In this document: in pieces, positions 12,973 to 21,174 of the stretch
Layout: each line of letters opens with the position of its first letter
Numbering within the stretch: the stretch's first letter is position 1
The notes under the pieces: generated by a model
What the model was told of the DNA's origin: nothing
Databases searched by the model: none
The model's input: only the letters and a program-made list of their open reading frames with translations
Assembly: GCA_019352115.1 (NCBI GenBank)
Contig: JABBNW010000019.1
Coordinates: 1 to 34,315, forward strand
Length of the DNA: 34,315 nucleotides
Source: Pseudomonadota bacterium
GTDB lineage: Bacteria; Pseudomonadota; Alphaproteobacteria; Acetobacterales; Acetobacteraceae
Reading direction: 5' to 3'
Position numbers and translations under genes: made by a program

Positions 12973-13446
12973 GTGCAGAAGTTCCCGATGACCGCCCCCG
13001 GCCTGCAGCGGCTGGAAGAGGAACTCCGCCACCTGAAAAGCGTCGAGCGGCCGTCGATCATCCGCCAGATCGCCGAGGCGAGGACGCATGGGGATCTGTC
13101 GGAGAACGCGGAGTACCACGCGGCGCGCGAACGCCAGTCCTTTATCGAGGGGCGGATCGCCGAGCTGGAGGAGATCGTCTCCTCGGTGGAAGTGATCGAT
13201 ATCTCCACCCTGTCCGGCGACCATGTGAAATTTGGCGCCGTGGTCCGCCTGGTTGATGAGGAGACGGAGAAGGAAGCCAGCTACCAGATCGTCGGGCTGC
13301 ATGAGGCCGACATCAAATCCGGCCGGCTGTCCGTGACCTCCCCGCTCGCCAAGTCGCTGATCGGCAAAAAAGTGGGCGAGTCGGTGTCCGTGCCGGCGCC
13401 CGGCGGCGACCGGTCGTACGAGATCCTTGAAATCCGCTTCTCGTGA
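12973..13446 (+). CDS. greA: Transcription elongation factor GreA
   Basis: GreA inserts a coiled coil into the secondary channel of RNA polymerase and stimulates cleavage of backtracked transcripts. The 157-residue protein matches the family end to end: N-terminal coiled coil with the acidic tip in [15 protein letters not shown], then the FKBP-like C-terminal domain ([36 protein letters not shown]). I chose GTG at 12973, which gives the typical MQKFPMT start and has GAGGA seven bases upstream; ATG at 12988 is the alternative. The order carB-greA is common in alphaproteobacteria. Confidence 0.96.
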   Translation: MQKFPMTAPGLQRLEEELRHLKSVERPSIIRQIAEARTHGDLSENAEYHAARERQSFIEGRIAELEEIVSSVEVIDISTLSGDHVKFGAVVRLVDEETEKEASYQIVGLHEADIKSGRLSVTSPLAKSLIGKKVGESVSVPAPGGDRSYEILEIRFS

Positions 13447-13453
13447 GCCGCGG

Positions 13454-14650
13454 ATGATCACGCTCGCCGATGTGCGGGCGGCGGCGGAGCGCATCGCGGG
13501 GGCAGTGCGGCGCACGCCGGTACTGGCCTCCGATGCCGTTTCGCGGGCCACCGGGGCGGAGGTCACGCTCAAGCTCGACAATCTCCAGGTTACCGGCGCT
13601 TTCAAGGAGCGGGGCGCGGCCAACCGGCTGGCGCTGCTATCTGCGGGCGAGCGTGCCCGTGGCGTGATCGCCATGTCCGCCGGCAACCATGCCCAGGCGG
13701 TGGCGCGCCATGCCGCGCGGCTCGGCATCGCCGCGACCATCGTGATGCCGGCGTTCACCCCCTCCACCAAGGTGACCCGCACCGCCGCCTGGGGCGCCAG
13801 GGTGGTGCTGCACGGGGAAACACTGGCCGAGGCGGCGGCGCATGCCCAGGCGCTCGCGGCCGAGGAGGGGTTGGTGTTCATCCATCCCTATGACGATCCG
13901 GCGGTAATGGCCGGGCAGGGGACCCTGGCGCTTGAACTGCTGGAAGACGCGCCGGCGCTGGATACCCTGGTGGTGCCGGTCGGCGGTGGCGGCCTGCTCG
14001 CCGGCTGCGCCGTGGCCGCGCGCGGAGTGCGTCCGGATATCGCGGTGTTCGGAGTGGAGGTGGAAGGCTACGCCGCCATGGCCCAGCGCCTGGCCGGGCG
14101 GGCGGTGTCGGTGGGCGGGCCCACGATCGCCGAGGGCATCGCGGTGCGCGACGTGGGCGAAGCCCCGCTCGCGGTGATCCGCGCGCTGGGGATCGAGGTG
14201 CTGGTGGTGCCGGAACGGGCCATCGAACAGGCGATCGGGCTGCTGGTCGAGGGCGCGAAAGTGGTCGCCGAGGGCGCCGGCGCGGCCGGTCTGGCCGCGT
14301 TGCTGACGTTTCCGGAACGGTTCGCCGGCCGGCGGGTCGGGGTGCCGGTCTGTGGCGGCAACATCGACGCGCGGATTCTGTCCAACGTGCTGCTGCGCAC
14401 CCTGCTGCGCGACGGGCGGCTGCTGCGGCTGCACATGCAGATCCCCGACCGGCCCGGGGTGCTGGCCGATATAGCCGGGCGGATCGGCGGATCCGGCGGC
14501 AACATCATCGAGGTGTCGCACCAGCGGCTGTTCGCTGCCGAATCCGTGCAGGCGGCCGAGCTGGAAGTGATGGTGGAGGCGCGCGATCCGGACCACGCGG
14601 CGGCGATCGTGGCGGCGCTTGAGGCGTGCTACGTGGTGCGTCGGGTGTGA
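13454..14650 (+). CDS. Threonine ammonia-lyase (PLP-dependent, with ACT domain)
   Basis: Converts threonine to 2-oxobutyrate and ammonia. The 398-residue protein has the fold-type II PLP core, with the Schiff-base lysine at Lys51 (NLQVTGAFKERGA), the SAGNHAQAVA loop, and the phosphate-binding VPVGGGGLLAG glycine cluster. From about residue 325 an ACT domain follows (RLHMQIPDRPGVLADIAGRIGG). One C-terminal ACT-like domain with this length fits the catabolic/TdcB-like or short biosynthetic type rather than the long IlvA of E. coli. The ATG at 13454 lies seven bases after the greA stop; a longer frame overlapping greA exists but its extra residues are not family-like. Confidence 0.93.
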   Translation: MITLADVRAAAERIAGAVRRTPVLASDAVSRATGAEVTLKLDNLQVTGAFKERGAANRLALLSAGERARGVIAMSAGNHAQAVARHAARLGIAATIVMPAFTPSTKVTRTAAWGARVVLHGETLAEAAAHAQALAAEEGLVFIHPYDDPAVMAGQGTLALELLEDAPALDTLVVPVGGGGLLAGCAVAARGVRPDIAVFGVEVEGYAAMAQRLAGRAVSVGGPTIAEGIAVRDVGEAPLAVIRALGIEVLVVPERAIEQAIGLLVEGAKVVAEGAGAAGLAALLTFPERFAGRRVGVPVCGGNIDARILSNVLLRTLLRDGRLLRLHMQIPDRPGVLADIAGRIGGSGGNIIEVSHQRLFAAESVQAAELEVMVEARDPDHAAAIVAALEACYVVRRV

Positions 14651-14656
14651 TCGTTG

Positions 14657-14672
14657 CGCCCCCCCGGGGGCG
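14657..14672 (+). terminator. Possible terminator after the threonine ammonia-lyase gene
   Basis: CGCCCCCCCGGGGGCG forms a compact GC-only stem seven bases after the stop codon and is followed by TTGT. The U-tract is weak, so termination may be partial. Confidence 0.35.
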
Positions 14673-14729
14673 TTGTCGGGCATGTCGGGCGCGACAGGCC
14701 CGGCCTGACCTGTTAGGGTGTCCGTCACG

Positions 14730-15149
14730 ATGGCGGTTCTGTTCGACACGCTGAAGCTCTCCCGCCGCCTGGAACAGGCGGGCTTCACGCACGACCAGGC
14801 GGTCGGCGCGGCCGAGGCGCTGTCGGACGCGATCTCGGGCGACCTGGCGACCAAGGCGGATATCGCGGAACTGCGGGCGGAGATCGCGACCCTTGGCGCC
14901 GAGCTGCGGGCGGAGATCGCGACCCTTGGTGCCGAGCTGCGCACCGAAATCGCTTCCGTGCGCACCGATCTGAGCTCGGGGCTCGCCTCCGTACGCACCG
15001 AGCTGCGCACCGAAATCGCTTCCGTGCGTAGCGAAATCGCCGCGTTGCGCACCAGCACCGCGCAGTGGATCATCGCCGCGGTGTTCGTCAACATCGTCAC
15101 CATCACCGGTGCGATGTTCGCGATCTGGCAGCTCGCCTCGCACCACTGA
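14730..15149 (+). CDS. Coiled-coil protein with C-terminal membrane anchor (DUF1640/CCDC90-like)
   Basis: A 139-residue protein of the type annotated as DUF1640/CCDC90-like. Residues 1-45 contain an N-terminal helical head (LSRRLEQAGFTHDQAVGAAEALSDA). Residues 47-101 are five 11-residue units of the form ELRAEIATLGA / ELRTEIASVRT, a hendecad coiled coil. Residues ~111-133 form one transmembrane helix, and only a few residues follow, so the coiled coil probably faces the cytoplasm. The first two DNA units (33 bp) are almost identical, a sign of recent duplication. Function is unknown; bacterial relatives of mitochondrial MCU-regulator-like proteins share this layout. The start ATG at 14730 is preferred over an in-frame GTG four codons upstream. 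Confidence 0.8.
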   Translation: MAVLFDTLKLSRRLEQAGFTHDQAVGAAEALSDAISGDLATKADIAELRAEIATLGAELRAEIATLGAELRTEIASVRTDLSSGLASVRTELRTEIASVRSEIAALRTSTAQWIIAAVFVNIVTITGAMFAIWQLASHH

Positions 15150-15216
15150 ACCGCGCGGCCCTTCCCCTCCGCCCCACGATCCGCTGATATCGCCCCGCTC
15201 GCAGGAGGGACCGCCC

Positions 15217-16098
15217 ATGCAGATCACCCCGACCGGCCAGGCGCTCGGTGCGCGGATCAACGGTATCGACCTCGCGCGCCCGATCGGCGAAGACGCGACC
15301 GCCGCGCTCATGGCCGCGCTCGGCGCGCACGGCGTGCTGAGCTTCCCGGACCAGGGCCTGGACGCCGCCGCGCTCGCCGCCTTCGGCCGCCGCTTCGGCA
15401 CCCTGGAGGTCAACGTCGCCGGCCTCGCGCACGATCCGGCCACGCCGGAGGTGATGGTGTTGTCCAACATGAAGGACGCCGCCGGCCGCCCGCTCGGTCT
15501 GAACGACGCCGGCCAGGGCTGGCATACGGACATGTCCTACTCGCACGACATCGCGCTTGCGAACGTGCTGCACGCCCGCCACGTGCCGCTCCGCCACGGC
15601 AAGCCGCTCGGCGAGACCCAGTTCCGCAACATGCACGCCGCCTACGACGACCTGCCGGAAGACCTGAAGCGCCGGCTGGAAGGCCGCACCGCGACGCATG
15701 ACTTCGCCAAGTTCTGGGACATGATGCGCGCCCGCCCCGGTTCGCTCCGCAAGCCGCTCACGCCCGCACAGCGGGCGAAAAAGCCGCCCGTGTCGCAGCC
15801 GATCTTCCGTCGCCATCCGATCACCGGGCGCATGGTGCTGTACGCCAACCCCGGCTACACGATGTGGATCGACGGGATGGACGCCCAGGAATCGGGCGAA
15901 ATCCTCGATTTCCTGTTCCGCCATCAGGATCGCGTCGACTACCTCCATGTGCATCGCTGGACCGAGCGCGATGTGCTTATGTGGGATAATATCGGCACCA
16001 ACCACAACGCCATCGCCGACTACCTGCCGGACGAGCCGCGCTTCATGCTGCGGGTGCAGGTGATGGCCGACCGGTTCGGCCTGGCGAAAGCGGCCTGA
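15217..16098 (+). CDS. TauD/TfdA-family Fe(II)/2-oxoglutarate dioxygenase
   Basis: A 293-residue cytoplasmic dioxygenase that should hydroxylate a small organic substrate with 2-oxoglutarate as co-substrate. The iron ligands are visible: His103 and Asp105 in WHTDMSY and a distal His263 in TNHNAIADY, with Arg residues near the C-terminus (RFMLRVQVM) for 2-oxoglutarate. The start MQITPTGQALGARINGIDLA is the standard family opening. GCAGGAGGG precedes the ATG at 15217. It is followed after one base by an SDR, so the two probably act on the same compound. The substrate cannot be assigned; taurine is only one of many possibilities. Confidence 0.9.
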   Translation: MQITPTGQALGARINGIDLARPIGEDATAALMAALGAHGVLSFPDQGLDAAALAAFGRRFGTLEVNVAGLAHDPATPEVMVLSNMKDAAGRPLGLNDAGQGWHTDMSYSHDIALANVLHARHVPLRHGKPLGETQFRNMHAAYDDLPEDLKRRLEGRTATHDFAKFWDMMRARPGSLRKPLTPAQRAKKPPVSQPIFRRHPITGRMVLYANPGYTMWIDGMDAQESGEILDFLFRHQDRVDYLHVHRWTERDVLMWDNIGTNHNAIADYLPDEPRFMLRVQVMADRFGLAKAA

Positions 16099-16099
16099 G

Positions 16100-16840
16100 G
16101 TGGCGGGCTTCGCGGGCCAGTGCATCGCCATCACCGGCGGCGCCGGCGGCATCGGCCTTGCCACCGCGCGGCTGTTCCTGGAAGGCGGCGCGCATGTGCT
16201 GCTGATCGATCGCGATGCGGCGCGGCTGGAGGCTGCGGAGCAGGCGCTCGGCACCGCCCGGCTCGCCGCCTGGTGTTCCGATCTCGGCACGCCGGCCGAC
16301 TGCGCGACCGCGCTCGATCAGGCCGGCGGCAAGGTCGCGGCGCTGATCCATCTGGCCGGGTTGTTCGAGCCCGATCCGCTGGCGGCGGAGGATCACGGCG
16401 TCTGGGATCGCGCGATCGCCGCCAACCTCACCAACGCCTACGACATGGCGGTGGCCTTCCTCCCGCGCGCCGCCCCCCCGGCGGGCCCGCGCGGGCCGGC
16501 ACGGATCGTGTTCGCAAGCTCGCTCGCCTACCGCCGCGGCAGCCCGGACCGCGCCGCCTATGCGGCGGCCAAGGGTGGCCTCGTGGGCCTCACCCGTTCG
16601 CTGGCGCGCAAACTCGCGCCCGATGTGCTGGTGAACGCGGTGGCGCCGGGGGTGATCGAGACCGCGATGACGACCACCCTGATCGCCGAGCGGGGCGAGG
16701 CCTACCGCACCGACATCCCGCTGCGCCGCTGGGGCCGACCGGAGGAAGTGGCGGGGGTGATCCGTTTCCTTTGTTCGGAAGACTCCTCCTACGTGACCGG
16801 CCAGACCATCACGGTCGACGGCGGCATCACCAATGCCTGA
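16100..16840 (+). CDS. Short-chain dehydrogenase/reductase
   Basis: A 246-residue classical SDR. The nucleotide-binding TGGAGGIGLA motif is near residue 12, a basic/acidic pair LLIDRD at the end of the second strand suggests NAD preference, and the active site has Ser (FASSLAY) 13 residues before Tyr in YAAAK. The C-terminal YVTGQTITVDGG is typical. It starts with GTG at 16100, one base after the dioxygenase stop, and ends in DGGITNA. The substrate is unknown, but coupling to the TauD-like gene suggests oxidation of its hydroxylated product. Confidence 0.92.
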   Translation: MAGFAGQCIAITGGAGGIGLATARLFLEGGAHVLLIDRDAARLEAAEQALGTARLAAWCSDLGTPADCATALDQAGGKVAALIHLAGLFEPDPLAAEDHGVWDRAIAANLTNAYDMAVAFLPRAAPPAGPRGPARIVFASSLAYRRGSPDRAAYAAAKGGLVGLTRSLARKLAPDVLVNAVAPGVIETAMTTTLIAERGEAYRTDIPLRRWGRPEEVAGVIRFLCSEDSSYVTGQTITVDGGITNA

Positions 16841-16861
16841 TCCGCAGCGCGCCGGCGTGTG

Positions 16862-16932
16862 AGCCAAGGGGCGCATGAGCCAGGGGGCGCATGAGCCAGG
16901 GGGCGCATGAGCCAGGGGGCGCATGAGCCAGG
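16862..16932 (+). repeat. 16-bp tandem repeat carrying successive ATG codons
   Basis: The unit ATGAGCCAGGGGGCGC recurs with ATGs at 16875, 16891, 16907 and 16923, with a degenerate copy before the first. Since 16 is not a multiple of three, neighbouring ATGs are in different frames. An ORF from any copy runs 11 codons and then stops at the TGA that overlaps the ATG two copies later (ATGA). The third ATG, 16907, opens the following flavoprotein gene. Confidence 0.9.
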
Positions 16933-18019
16933 CGGGCGCGACCTCGTTCTGCTCGGCGGCGGCCATGCCCAGGTGGAGGTGCTGCGCCGTTTCGCCCGCC
17001 GCCCGGAGCCGGGCGTCCGCCTGACCCTGATCGCGCGCGAGCCGCGCAGCCTCTACTCGGGCCTGCTACCGGCGGTGATCCGCGGCGACTGCGCGGTGAC
17101 GCAGGCCGCGATCGACCTCGCCCCGCTGGCCGCGCGTGCCGGGGCGCGGCTGATCGTGGCGGAGGCGGTGGCGATCGACCTCGTGGTGGGTCGGGTGGTG
17201 CTCGCCGACGGGGCCGCGGTCGGGTTCGACATGTTATCGATCGACATCGGCGGTGAGCCGCGGATGCCAGCGGATGCGGCCGGGGAGGGGGCGATCCCGG
17301 TGAAGCCGATCGGTCGCTTTCTTGACCGGCTGACCCGGCTGGATGGCACCCTGCCCGCCGGCGCGCGCCTCGCGGTGGTCGGCGATGGCGCCGGCGGCAC
17401 CGAACTGGCGCTGGCGCTGGCGCACCGGTTTGCCCGGCGGGCCTGCATCCTGCTGGTCGGGTCGGCTCCGGCGCCGCTGCCGGAGGCGCCGGCGCGGGCC
17501 CGGCGCGTGGCCGCGGCGGCACTGGCGGCAGCCGCGGTGGAGGTGCGGGCCGGGGTTCGGGCGGGGGCGATGCACGACGGTCGGTTGGCGTTGTCCGATG
17601 GCACCGACGAGCCGGTGGCCGCGGTGATCTGGGCAACCGGGGTCGTCGGACCGGCGCTGCTCGCCGCTGCCGGCCTCGCCTGCGATGCCGATGGCTGCGT
17701 GCAGGTCGATGCCGGGCTGCGCAGCGTCAGCCACCCGCGCGTCTTCGCTGCCGGCGACTGCGCGGCGATTTCGGGGGTCGCGCGGCCCAAGGCCGGGGTG
17801 TGGGCGGTGCGCGCCGGGCCGGTGCTGGCGATGAACCTGCGCCGCGCCCTGCGCGGTCAGGCGCCGCACCCGTGGCGGCCGCAGCGCCGGGCGCTCGCGA
17901 TCCTCGGCCTTGGCGACGGGCGGGCGGTGGCCTGGCGCGGCGTTTGGAGCCTGGCCGGGCGTGGGGCGGCGGGGTGGAAGGCGTGGCTCGACCGCCGCTG
18001 GGTGGCGACCTACCGCTGA
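16907..18019 (+). CDS. FAD-dependent pyridine nucleotide-disulfide oxidoreductase family protein (SelD-N-terminal-like)
   Basis: A 370-residue flavoprotein related to NDH-2/ferredoxin reductases. It most resembles the oxidoreductase domain found fused to selenophosphate synthetase (DLVLLGGGHAQVEVLRRF, SLYSGLLPAVIRG), here as a free protein. FAD-binding LLGGGHAQVE lies near residue 14, NAD-binding VVGDGAGGTELALALA near 160 and the second FAD motif VFAAGDCA near 285. There is no CxxxxC redox pair of the disulfide reductases and no selD in the window. The start is ATG 16907 within the 16-bp repeat array; the other ATGs there are in other frames or reach stops. Likely a type II NADH or sulfide-quinone-like oxidoreductase, but the acceptor is not predictable. 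Confidence 0.8.
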   Translation: MSQGAHEPGGRDLVLLGGGHAQVEVLRRFARRPEPGVRLTLIAREPRSLYSGLLPAVIRGDCAVTQAAIDLAPLAARAGARLIVAEAVAIDLVVGRVVLADGAAVGFDMLSIDIGGEPRMPADAAGEGAIPVKPIGRFLDRLTRLDGTLPAGARLAVVGDGAGGTELALALAHRFARRACILLVGSAPAPLPEAPARARRVAAAALAAAAVEVRAGVRAGAMHDGRLALSDGTDEPVAAVIWATGVVGPALLAAAGLACDADGCVQVDAGLRSVSHPRVFAAGDCAAISGVARPKAGVWAVRAGPVLAMNLRRALRGQAPHPWRPQRRALAILGLGDGRAVAWRGVWSLAGRGAAGWKAWLDRRWVATYR

Positions 18020-18042
18020 GCCTGGCGCCCGTGCCTCGCAAC

Positions 18043-18082
18043 GGGAGCAATGGCCCAGCGGGAGCAATGGCCCAGCGGGAGC
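18043..18082. repeat. 17-bp tandem repeat before the tartrate dehydrogenase gene
   Basis: Two exact 17-bp units GGGAGCAATGGCCCAGC (18043-18059, 18060-18076) are followed by a partial third ending at 18082. They lie in the 147-bp gap between the flavoprotein gene and ttuC-like gene. Each unit carries an ATG, but neither is the likely gene start. Confidence 0.9.
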
Positions 18083-18166
18083 GAGCGGACCCTTGACCTG
18101 CCGGCGGGCTTCGCCCAACGAACCGCCTCGCCCGCTCCACCCATGCTGTTGCCGAGGACCCTGCCC

Positions 18167-19249
18167 ATGCCAGCCAGCCGCACCCATCGTATCGCCGCCA
18201 TCCCCGCCGACGGCATCGGCCCCGAAGTGATCGCCGCCGGGCTCGAAGTGCTCGATGCGGTGGCGAGCCGCGACGGCGGGTTCACCCTGGCGGTGGACAA
18301 ATACGATTGGGGTTCGGACTGGTATCGCAAGCACGGAGTGATGATGCCGCCCGACGGGCTGGCGTGGCTGCGCACGGCGGACGCGATCTATTTCGGCGCC
18401 GTCGGCGATCCGAACCTGCCCGACCACATCACGCTCTGGGGCCTCCGGCTCGCCATCTGCCAGGGCTTCGACCAGTACGCCAACGTCCGCCCGACCCGCA
18501 TCCTGCCCGGCATCGTCTCGCCCCTGCGCGACGTCGGGCCCGGGGATCTCGACTGGGTGATCGTGCGCGAGAACTCGGAGGGCGAATACGCCGGCCAGGG
18601 CGGGCGCACCCACCGCGGCCTGCCGGAGGAGGTGGCGACCGAGACCGCCATCTTCACCCGCCGCGGGGTGGAGCGGATCATGCGCTTCGCCTTCGACCTC
18701 GCCCGCGCCCGCCCGCGCAAGCACCTGACGGTGGTGACGAAATCGAACGCGCAGCGGCACGGCATGGTGTTCTGGGACGAGATCGCCGCGCTGGTCTCGC
18801 ACGATTACCAGGACGTCACCTGGGACAAGGAACTGGTCGATGCGATGACCATGCGCATGGTCCGCAAGCCCGGTTCGATCGACACCGTGGTGGCGACCAA
18901 CCTGCACGCCGATATCCTGTCGGACCTGGCCGCGGCGCTGGCCGGCTCGCTCGGCATCGCGCCGACCGCCAATGTCGATCCGGAACGGCGCAGCCCGTCC
19001 ATGTTCGAACCGATCCACGGTTCCGCCTTCGACATCACCGGCAAGGGGATCGCCAATCCGGTGGCGAGCTTCTGGACCGCGGCGATGATGCTGGAACATC
19101 TGGACGAAAAGCCGGCCGCGGCTCTGCTGATGCGCGCGGTGGAGCAGGTCTGCGCGAGCGGGCTGATGACGCCGGACCTCGGCGGCAAGGCGACCACCGT
19201 GGAGGTGACGAAGGCGGTGGTCGAGGCGGTGCGCGGTATGAACCGCTAA
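18167..19249 (+). CDS. Tartrate dehydrogenase/decarboxylase or D-malate dehydrogenase
   Basis: A 360-residue member of the isocitrate/isopropylmalate dehydrogenase superfamily, in the tartrate/D-malate branch (TtuC/DmlA). It would oxidatively decarboxylate D-malate or L-tartrate derivatives with NAD and a divalent metal. Branch-typical segments are IPADGIGPEVIAAGLEVLDA, DKYDWGSDWYRKHGVMMP, GDPNLPDHITLWGLRLAICQ and the VRENSEGEYAGQGGR substrate loop. The metal/NAD part has NLHADILSDLAAALAGSLG and FEPIHGSAFDITGKG. The ATG at 18167 has GAGGA eight bases upstream; ATG 18143 in frame is less likely. It converges with the hydrolase gene seven bases after its stop. Confidence 0.9.
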   Translation: MPASRTHRIAAIPADGIGPEVIAAGLEVLDAVASRDGGFTLAVDKYDWGSDWYRKHGVMMPPDGLAWLRTADAIYFGAVGDPNLPDHITLWGLRLAICQGFDQYANVRPTRILPGIVSPLRDVGPGDLDWVIVRENSEGEYAGQGGRTHRGLPEEVATETAIFTRRGVERIMRFAFDLARARPRKHLTVVTKSNAQRHGMVFWDEIAALVSHDYQDVTWDKELVDAMTMRMVRKPGSIDTVVATNLHADILSDLAAALAGSLGIAPTANVDPERRSPSMFEPIHGSAFDITGKGIANPVASFWTAAMMLEHLDEKPAAALLMRAVEQVCASGLMTPDLGGKATTVEVTKAVVEAVRGMNR

Positions 19250-19256
19250 GCCGCGT

Positions 19257-20033
19257 TCACGCCAGGAAGCCGCCGAGCAGCTCGCGCCACCGCTCGGGTT
19301 GCTGCTGGACCGAGCAATGCGCGGCTTCGCGGATCCATTCCAGCCGCGCGCCCGCGATGTGTTCGCCCATCCAGCGGGCCGCGTCCTGGAACGCCACGCT
19401 CTCCGCATCGCCGCACAGGACCAGGGTCGGTGCGGCGATGCGCGCAGCGAGCGGGCGCAGCTCGGCGGCGCCGAGCGCTTCGCAGGCGCGCGCGTAGCCC
19501 TCGCCGTCGCAGGCCGACAGGGTGTCGCGCACGAAGCGCACCGCCGGCGGGTCGGCTTCCAGGAACGGCGCGGTGAACCAGATCTTCAGCAGGCCGGGCA
19601 CCAGCGACGCCACGCCGTCGCGCCGCGCCGCCGCCGCGCGGGTCACCCACATCGCGCGCATCTCGTCGGTGTAGCGCGGCGTGGTGTCGGCCAGGACCAG
19701 CCGGTCGGTCAGGTCCGGGTGGACGGCGGCGAAGCATTGCGCCACCAGGCCGCCGAGCGACAGGCCGCAGACATGGGCCCGCGCGATCCCCTCCCGCCGC
19801 AGCGCGGCGGCGAGCTGGTCGGCCAGTTCCTCCACCCCATACGGCGCGGCCGGCAAGGGCGTCTGTCCGTGCCCAGGCAGGTCGTAGGACAGCAGGGTGA
19901 AACGGTCGGCCAGCGGATCGAGCGGCTCCCAGAGCCGGTGCGTCATCCCGAGGCAGTGCAGCAGCACGAGCGCCGGGCCGCTCCCCTTGCGGTGCAGGCG
20001 GATGGCGGCGGGATCGAGCGGGGCGGTGGTCAT
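19257..20033 (-). CDS. Alpha/beta hydrolase, 3-oxoadipate enol-lactonase-like
   Basis: A 258-residue alpha/beta hydrolase close to PcaD, which opens 3-oxoadipate enol-lactone in the protocatechuate/catechol branch. Visible are the oxyanion HCLGMT segment, SYDLPGHGQTP, the nucleophile elbow CGLSLGG, the acid in VLCGDAESVA and the histidine in REAAHCSVQQQPE. The ATG at 20033 overlaps the SDR stop by four bases and has AGGAGG just upstream. The pairing with an SDR and the nearby intradiol dioxygenase supports an aromatic degradation role. Other esters or lactones are possible substrates. Confidence 0.85.
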   Translation of the reverse strand: MTTAPLDPAAIRLHRKGSGPALVLLHCLGMTHRLWEPLDPLADRFTLLSYDLPGHGQTPLPAAPYGVEELADQLAAALRREGIARAHVCGLSLGGLVAQCFAAVHPDLTDRLVLADTTPRYTDEMRAMWVTRAAAARRDGVASLVPGLLKIWFTAPFLEADPPAVRFVRDTLSACDGEGYARACEALGAAELRPLAARIAAPTLVLCGDAESVAFQDAARWMGEHIAGARLEWIREAAHCSVQQQPERWRELLGGFLA

Positions 20034-20872
20034 CGGTCGTCCTCCTGGTCCCACGCGCGGCGCGGATAGAACTCGAACCCGGCCGGGCGGGCCGTGTCGC
20101 GCGCGGCGTGCTCGGGCGGCAGGTTCGGGTTCCAGGCATTGGCGTCGAAGCGGAACCCGTTCACCGCATCGGCGGCGGGCGAGACGACGAACAGCAGCGG
20201 CGGCACCATCTCGCGCGGCTCCACCAGCCGCGGCTTCGTTCCCTGCGCCGACCAGTCGCGCATCTCCTGCGCCATCCCCGGTGTGTTCGCCCCGGCGCCG
20301 GGGTTGACGATGTTGATCGTGAGCCCGGTGCCCGCGACCTCCTTCGCCCACACCTCGGTCGCCATCTCGAGCGCGGCCTTGGACGGGCCGTACGGGCCGC
20401 TGCCCTTCTGGTTCATGGTGTCGAGCTTGGTGGTGACGTTGACGATCCGGCCCCAGCCGCGCGCGATCATCTCGGGGGCGACGCGACGGGCCATGTGCTC
20501 GGCAGCGACGTAGTTCGCGGCCATCACGTTGCGGGTGATCTCGTCGGTCAGCTCGTAGAATTTGCGCGGCCCGGCAACGAAGCGCGGCGGGTCGATGTAG
20601 GTGAACGTCAGGCCGGCGTTGTTCACCAGGATATCGATCCCGCCGAACCGCGCCCGCGCCGCCGCCACCACCCGGTCGCACGCCGCCGGCTCGCGCAGAT
20701 CGGCGAGCAGCGGCACCAGCGGCCGGCCGGCGGCCAGCCGTTCCATCTCCTCCACGTCCTCGGCCAGGTGGCCGACGGCGAGCACATTGTGGCCGGCATC
20801 GAGCAGGCCGAGGGCCATCGCCCGGCCAAGCCCGCGCAAACCCCCGGTGACGATCGCGTTGCGTACGGTCAT
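20030..20872 (-). CDS. Short-chain dehydrogenase/reductase of the catabolic cluster
   Basis: A 280-residue SDR beginning MTVRNAIVTGGLRGLGRAMA with the nucleotide-binding TGGLRGLG motif, NNAG at the fourth strand and YGPSK at the active site. The residue 13 positions before the catalytic Tyr is Thr (VNVTTKL), where most SDRs have Ser. The C-terminus is extended (NAWNPNLPPEHAARDTARPAGFEF), unlike core SDRs of ~250 residues. GGGAG lies eight bases before the ATG at 20872. It is co-translated with the hydrolase gene downstream; just upstream is the end of a broken transporter gene. The substrate is unknown. Confidence 0.9.
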   Translation of the reverse strand: MTVRNAIVTGGLRGLGRAMALGLLDAGHNVLAVGHLAEDVEEMERLAAGRPLVPLLADLREPAACDRVVAAARARFGGIDILVNNAGLTFTYIDPPRFVAGPRKFYELTDEITRNVMAANYVAAEHMARRVAPEMIARGWGRIVNVTTKLDTMNQKGSGPYGPSKAALEMATEVWAKEVAGTGLTINIVNPGAGANTPGMAQEMRDWSAQGTKPRLVEPREMVPPLLFVVSPAADAVNGFRFDANAWNPNLPPEHAARDTARPAGFEFYPRRAWDQEDDR

Positions 20873-20886
20873 CTGCGGCGCTCCCG

Positions 20887-21174
20887 TCAGGCCGCGCCGA
20901 ACGGGGTGACGAGCGCGCCGGTCTTGTACTCCGCCGGGCTCAGCACCACCTCGCGCGCCGGGTCCATGAACTGCTGCACGGCGTTGCCGCTCACGCCCTG
21001 GAACTGCGACTGCAGCATCCGCTCGTGCGCCCACTCGCCGTCGGCGCCGAACTTGATGTCGCCCACCATGGTCTTGAAGGTGGCCGCATGGATGTGCTCC
21101 GCGAGCTTGGCGTGGTCGAGCCCGACCGCGGCGACCGCCTGGGTCAGCACCTGGAACGAGGCATAGGCGAAGGG
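20887..21174 (-). pseudogene. C-terminal remnant of a branched-chain amino acid type ABC substrate-binding protein
   Basis: The translated stretch PFAYASFQVLTQAVAAVG, followed by LDHAKLAEHIHAATFKTMVG and DIKFGADGEWAHERMLQSQF, matches the last ~95 residues of LivK-like periplasmic binding proteins of the HAAT family. The stop is at 20887. The N-terminal ~300 residues, including signal peptide, are missing; instead the sequence runs directly into the start of a livH gene at about 21172-21180. It is a dead remnant, 14 bp upstream of the SDR start. Confidence 0.8.
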
